DNA of 64,000 nucleotides from Lonsdalea britannica. Its GTDB lineage: Bacteria > Pseudomonadota > Gammaproteobacteria > Enterobacterales > Enterobacteriaceae. Shown in pieces: positions 60,095-64,000 of this stretch. Position numbers and translations under genes: made by a program. The stretch is taken from the NCBI RefSeq assembly GCF_002111595.1, contig NZ_LUTN01000010.1, positions 78,146 to 142,145 on the forward strand, in the 5' to 3' direction. Each line of letters starts with the position of its first letter. Position 1 is the stretch's first letter. The notes beneath the pieces are model-generated. The model did not search any database and was not told the origin of the DNA. It was given only the letters and a program-made list of their open reading frames with translations.

Positions 60095-60993
60095 ATGCGG
60101 AAAAAAATTCCCACTAGCGCTTCTCTGCAGGCATTTGATGCCGCCGCAAGGCACGGTAATTTTGCCCGGGCCGCAGAAGAGTTATCGCTGACGGAAGGCG
60201 CATCAGCCGACAAATTGCACGCCTTGAATCGTTGCTGAATTGCAGACTGTTTGACCGAACCGGAAGCCGGGTAAAGCTTAATCCCATAGGGGCGCGCTAT
60301 GCACATCACATACGCGAAACGCTCGAACGGCTCGAAAGGGATACACAGTCCATCATGGGAATGCCTGAAGGCAGTAAAAGTCTGGATATTGCCGTCCTGC
60401 CGACGTTTTCCAGCCGATGGCTTATTCCCCGCTTGAGCGGTTTTAGAGCCCTGCACCCGGACATAACCGTAAATATTGCGGCCAGAACCGACCCTTTCAT
60501 TCTCACTGGGAGCGGTTTTGACGCCGTGGTTCATTTTGAGCATCCCGCATGGGCGGGCATGCGTATGCACTTTCTCTTTCAGGAAAAACTGGTGCCGGTA
60601 TGCCATCCTGCACTGGTAACGGATAAGAACATCTACGATCAATTGAACCAACTGCCGCGCATTCATCGGCGTCAAAATCCGGAAGCGTGGCAAACCTATG
60701 CCCAGGAAAGCGGGATAGTCCTTGATAATCCGGCGCAGGGTGTCCGGTATGACCTTCATGAAATGGCCATCTCGGCGGCATTGGTGGGACAAGGCGTGGC
60801 CATGGTGCCGCGAATGTACGTCGAAACAGAACTGAGAAGCGGAGCGCTGGTCGCGCCTTGGCCAGAATCTGCACTCCTGAGCAAAAGATTCTGCTTAGTT
60901 AAACCGGGGGAAACGGGGATAAATGAAGCTGCGCTGCTGGATTTTGAACGCTGGTTGCTGGCTGAAATGATTAATGGTGACATGACAAAATGA
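60095..60993 (+). CDS. LysR-family regulator, GcvA/AmpR-like (one apparent frameshift)
   Basis: The corrected product is 299 residues. The HTH (SASLQAFDAAARHGNFARAA, then LTEGAISRQIARLE after correction) has the N-terminal pattern of the GcvA/AmpR subgroup. The effector domain begins near KSLDIAVLPTFSSRWLIPRL. The frame stops at 60236 after DKLHALNRC; one missing base near 60201 restores the sequence up to GDMTK. GAGGG precedes ATG 60095. It is the likely regulator of the divergent metallo-hydrolase. Confidence 0.85.
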
Positions 60994-61114
60994 GGATGAG
61001 AAAGCGTCAGGCCAGTTTGTGCCAGAAGCGACCCCCCGTTACCAACGGAAGCTGGCCACTCATCATCCACGACACTTGGCCTGTAGGGTGACCGTTATAA
61101 CAAGACATTCATCG

Positions 61115-61175
61115 TCGTGGGGCGCAATGTCCCTCTTTCGCTTATCGTAGCGCTGACGCTTCAATGCCCCACGAC
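61115..61175. repeat. Ten-base perfect inverted repeat in a non-coding gap
   Basis: GTCGTGGGGC (61115-61124) and GCCCCACGAC (61166-61175) are exact complements 41 bases apart, in the gap between the LysR and Lrp-type genes. No T-run follows. It could be a transcript-end hairpin or a remnant of a mobile element. Confidence 0.4.
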
Positions 61176-61259
61176 TCTGTGCATTGAGTTGACGTGATGC
61201 ATCGCCTTAGAACGTCCGCATTAGCCCGATCCACAATGAAAATAATGCATGCTAACGGT

Positions 61260-61760
61260 TTAGTCAGGAGAAGGGCCGCGCTCAAGGAAGGTGGAAAGCG
61301 CAATGTAGCTACGCACAGAACGAACGCCATCAACACACTGAATTTCCATCAAAAAATTTTCTAATGACTCAGTGTCAGCAGCTCGTACTTTTATAAAGAC
61401 GCAGCCGTCACCCGCGATGGTATGCAGTTCTTCAACTTCCTTCCGATTAGTGAACTGCAGCAGGGCGCGTGTTGCGCTATAGCTGCTGGTCGTGATCACC
61501 AGAAACGTTAACAGCGTCCGTCCTAGCTTGCCGCCATCCAATACCGCCACGGTTCCTTTGATCACACCATCACGTTTCAGACGCTTAACGCGTTCGTGAA
61601 CCGCAGGAGCCGATAAATTCACGATCTCGCTCAATTCCGTGTAGCTACGGCCTGCATCTTCCGCCAAAGCACTTAATATTTTTCGGTCAATGGCATCAAG
61701 TTCTGCCGGTTTATGCTTTGTCCGCCGAATACCATCTTCTTCTTTATCGAATGCGCTCAT
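61260..61760 (-). CDS. Lrp/AsnC-family transcriptional regulator
   Basis: The 166-residue protein has an N-terminal HTH (ELDAIDRKILSALAEDAGRSY, LSEIVNLSAPAVHERVKRLKRDGVI) and a C-terminal RAM ligand domain (EVEELHTIAGDGCVFIKVRA). The N-terminus carries a charged extension of about 18 residues compared with Lrp. It is divergent from an MFS transporter, 83 bases apart, and probably regulates it in response to an amino acid or related ligand. Confidence 0.9.
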   Translation of the reverse strand: MSAFDKEEDGIRRTKHKPAELDAIDRKILSALAEDAGRSYTELSEIVNLSAPAVHERVKRLKRDGVIKGTVAVLDGGKLGRTLLTFLVITTSSYSATRALLQFTNRKEVEELHTIAGDGCVFIKVRAADTESLENFLMEIQCVDGVRSVRSYIALSTFLERGPSPD

Positions 61761-61843
61761 AAGGGTGCCTGTCAGAATGAAAGTCTGAATATACTAGATT
61801 CCACCTAATATTATTAAGCCATAAAATGGATGATGGAGTTGCA

Positions 61844-63016
61844 ATGCCCATAGCACTTTTAGCCCTCGCCGTCGGCGCATTCGGTATAGGCCTTACTGAG
61901 TTTGTGATTGCCGGCATCCTCCCGCAAATTGCCGCAGAATTTAGCGTCAGTATCCCCAAAGCGGGAATGATGGCGACGTCCTACGCGCTTGGTGTCTTTA
62001 TCGGTGCGCCGCTGTTAACGGTGTTGGGCGCAAGGGTTCCGCGCAAGGCCATGTTGATAGTGCTGGCTGGCATTTTCACGGTGGGCAATATCATTACGGC
62101 AATCGCACCGACGATGCCGATCGGGATTGTTGGCCGTATTGTCACGTCTTTCAATCACGGCGCTTTTTTCGGTATCGGCTCAATTATTGCCGCGTCGTTG
62201 GTGGCACCTGGCCGTCAGGCAAGCGCTATTGCCTTTATGTTTTCGGGGCTGACGCTGGCAAACCTGGTCGGTGTTCCGGCAGGGACTTGGCTTGCGCAGA
62301 CATTTAGCTGGAGACTGGTTTTCTGGGTGATAGCCGGTATCGGGCTGCTCACGATGGCCAGTATTGCTTTGCTGATCCCGCCTATCAAGAAAGGGAAAGC
62401 CATTGCATTGCGAAATGAGCTGCGTGCCTTCGTCGATCCGCTGGTGCTGCTTGTGATGGGGATTACCGTTTTCGGACCGGCAGCCTTTTTCACCTCAATC
62501 ACTTACATCGCCCCCATGGTGGTTAATGACGCGGGCTTTTCTGCTGGCGGCGTTGCGTGGCTAATGGTGCTTTTTGGTTTGGGGCTTGCCGTGGGGAACT
62601 GGGTTGGCGGACGCTTCGCCGATCGTTCACTTTTTGGCACGCTTTTCGTTACCCTTGCTGCACAGGGCGTGGTTCTGCTGGTGTTATGGGAGGGGGTCGA
62701 AAACCCATGGGTAATCTGTGTCTCGGTATTCCTGATGGCGGCTTTCGGTTTCGCGACGGTCTCGCCGATTCAGAAGCTGGTGATGGAGCGCGCCAGCGAG
62801 GCTGGTGCCCCCACAATGGCCTCATCGGTCAATATCGGCATGTTTAATTTGGGAAATGCGCTGGGGGTGTGGATTGGCGGAGTAACGATTTCTGCCGGTT
62901 TTGGTCTGGCCTCACCCAACTGGGCGGGGGCCATTATGTCGTTTATTGCGCTGGGCCTCGCTTTCCTGGTGTGGCAAAGTGCCCGTAAAGGTTACGCCCA
63001 GCCGATACATGAGTAA
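61844..63016 (+). CDS. MFS transporter, DHA1 (AraJ-like) efflux family
   Basis: This is a 390-residue, 12-helix exporter of the DHA1 family. The N-terminus MPIALLALAVGAFGIGLTEF-VIAG and the segment VPRKAMLIVLAGIFTVGN are typical of AraJ/purine-efflux relatives. ATG 61844 has GGAG just upstream and is preferred over 61826. No frameshift is seen. It is divergent from the Lrp-type regulator; the pair looks like an inducible efflux module. The substrate is unknown. Confidence 0.85.
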   Translation: MPIALLALAVGAFGIGLTEFVIAGILPQIAAEFSVSIPKAGMMATSYALGVFIGAPLLTVLGARVPRKAMLIVLAGIFTVGNIITAIAPTMPIGIVGRIVTSFNHGAFFGIGSIIAASLVAPGRQASAIAFMFSGLTLANLVGVPAGTWLAQTFSWRLVFWVIAGIGLLTMASIALLIPPIKKGKAIALRNELRAFVDPLVLLVMGITVFGPAAFFTSITYIAPMVVNDAGFSAGGVAWLMVLFGLGLAVGNWVGGRFADRSLFGTLFVTLAAQGVVLLVLWEGVENPWVICVSVFLMAAFGFATVSPIQKLVMERASEAGAPTMASSVNIGMFNLGNALGVWIGGVTISAGFGLASPNWAGAIMSFIALGLAFLVWQSARKGYAQPIHE

Positions 63017-63030
63017 TTTCAGAATACGGT

Positions 63031-63060
63031 GGGCACCCACTTAGCCGTGGGTGCCCTTTT
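63031..63060 (+). terminator. Rho-independent terminator of the MFS gene
   Basis: GGGCACCCAC (63031-63040) pairs perfectly with 63047-63056 around a six-base loop and is followed by TTTT. Confidence 0.93.
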
Positions 63061-63559
63061 CAAGTGATCAACGTCACCTTCTACTACTGCCGGTTTTTCA
63101 TTGAGGCGCTGGCTCGCCACATCCGAGGTCTGCTCATTGATCTGGGCCAAACGCTCTAGAGGCAACAGGTTGAATTCAACGCATCTCCGCGTGGGCAGTA
63201 CTTCTGGTTGGCTATGACGTAAAAAGTAATTTATTTACAACATGTTATTTGTTTTTTTATCGCTGCCCCTTTCACCCCTTTCTGAATACAGCGTCTCCTA
63301 CTTGATGCCATCTTACCGAGCAGCAATCGCACTCCTTTTGCGCGGTGATGTGTCATGCCACCATCGTCCTGATGAGTTTTCTCTGGCGCCAAATTGCCCC
63401 GCCTTTTGCCAGCCATAGGTGAGATAACCTGCACTCTTCTTTCTTATCCCTTGGGAACACCCACGGTGCAGAGGCCAGCTGCTTTTGCGGACGTTTTGCG
63501 CAAGATCGGTCAGGCAGAGCGCACGCCTTTCACACATACTGATTTGCACGGAGGATGCC
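63061..63559. other. Intergenic region without a supported gene
   Basis: Open frames here are short, lack ribosome-binding sites and resemble no family. A 31-codon frame from GTG 63064 to TAG 63157 reads like a coding fragment (FFIEALARHIRGLLIDLGQT) and may be a gene remnant. The last part should carry the promoter of the AraC-type gene. Confidence 0.45.
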
Positions 63560-64000
63560 ATGTTTGACGATAAAACCGATCATTACACCCAGCGTTTTAA
63601 ACGGGTCTTGGATTATATCGATCGCCATCTCGATGATGCTTTATTACTGGAGTCGCTGAGTGAGGTCGCCCACTTTTCTCCTTTTCACTTCCATCGTCAG
63701 TTTTCGTGCTATTGCGGGATGCCGCCGGGTCGTTATATCCAAATGATGCGTTTAAAACGCGCTTCTTATCGATTGGTCTTTAATCCGTTAGAAAGCATCA
63801 CCGATATCGCGTTCGATGCCGGTTTCCAGCACACGGAATCATTCAGCCGTGCTTTCAGGCATCGGTTTGGCCTGTCGCCGACGAAGTTTCGCCAGCAGCC
63901 AACTTGGATTGATTGGCATCAACGCCTGGCTACAACGCAAAGAGTAAGGATGTATACCTTGCAATCTCAGGTCAAGATCGTCCACTTCCCGGCAACACCC
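63560..64000 (+). CDS. AraC-family regulator, N-terminal part (runs off the window)
   Basis: ATG 63560, preceded by GGAGGA, opens 147 codons that are still open at the window end. The AraC/XylS double HTH occupies residues ~10-110: LDYIDRHLDDALLLESLSEV, then FSPFHFHRQFSCYCGMPPGR, and the second HTH DIAFDAGFQHTESFSRAFRH-RFGLSPTKFR. The sequence continues VRMYTLQSQVKIVHFPATP, which resembles the start of a GyrI-like effector domain (Rob/SbmC type). HTH first with the effector domain after it is the arrangement of Rob-like regulators. Target genes are unknown. Confidence 0.88.
   Translation, partial: MFDDKTDHYTQRFKRVLDYIDRHLDDALLLESLSEVAHFSPFHFHRQFSCYCGMPPGRYIQMMRLKRASYRLVFNPLESITDIAFDAGFQHTESFSRAFRHRFGLSPTKFRQQPTWIDWHQRLATTQRVRMYTLQSQVKIVHFPATP

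Overview
The window is chromosomal DNA of an enterobacterium. Gene content and order closely follow Escherichia coli in several blocks: truB-rpsO-pnp-nlpI-deaD, yhbW/ubiV/ubiU/ubiT/yhbS/yhbQ, deoCABD, rimI-holD/rsmC, trhA/ygfZ/sdhE/ygfX, and xerD-dsbC-recJ-prfB-lysS. The acetoin operon budAB, a FecIR-type siderophore locus and the extra transporters between these blocks suggest a plant-associated member of Pectobacteriaceae (Brenneria, Lonsdalea, Dickeya or Pectobacterium). That genus-level placement is inference from gene content only.

Layout. 1-6.5 kb: RNA modification, ribosomal protein S15, PNPase, NlpI and the DeaD helicase. 6.5-11.2 kb: the YhbW monooxygenase, the O2-independent ubiquinone genes ubiUV and ubiT, then yhbS and yhbQ. 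11.2-12.4 kb: a mostly non-coding stretch holding one very small gene, for a secreted Cys-rich peptide, with its own consensus promoter. 12.4-16.7 kb: deoxynucleoside catabolism, deoCABD. 16.7-23.8 kb: an EamA exporter and a Fur-controlled locus of ECF sigma factor, FecR, TonB receptor and YddA-type ABC protein. 23.9-28.4 kb: rimI-holD/rsmC, an aldo/keto reductase with a divergent LysR regulator, and three tandem tRNA-Leu(CAG) genes. 28.4-31.2 kb: a second iron module, with a DUF1435 membrane protein divergent from a ferrichrome-type TonB receptor and two Fur boxes between them. 31.3-34.9 kb: budR/budAB acetoin synthesis. 35.3-39.9 kb: the glycine cleavage operon gcvTHP behind a PurR-like box. 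39.9-44.8 kb: a GntR regulator divergent from a four-gene operon (DUF2848, amidase, dimeric alpha/beta-barrel protein, MFS transporter) that reads as an uncharacterised catabolic pathway. 44.8-58.3 kb: an HD phosphohydrolase, trhA, ygfZ, sdhE-ygfX, rlmF, fldB, a YhjE-like transporter, and xerD-dsbC-recJ-prfB-lysS. 58.6-64 kb: tRNA-Gly(CCC) followed by accessory-looking regulator/effector pairs (metallo-beta-lactamase/LysR, MFS/Lrp, a partial AraC).

Sequence quality. Twelve genes are interrupted by 19 frameshifts, including recJ, lysS, truB and deaD. Every one moves the frame as a single missing base would, nearly always beside a short homopolymer. Restoring the bases gives RecJ and LysS exactly their E. 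coli lengths (577 and 505 residues). I therefore treat these genes as intact genes in an error-containing assembly, not as pseudogenes. The only frameshift in the opposite direction is the well-known programmed +1 site of prfB.

The most interesting items are the 50-residue secreted Cys-rich peptide gene at 11.8-12.0 kb and the GntR/DUF2848/amidase operon with its perfect palindromic operator at 40.7 kb. No CRISPR array, prophage or intact insertion sequence was found.
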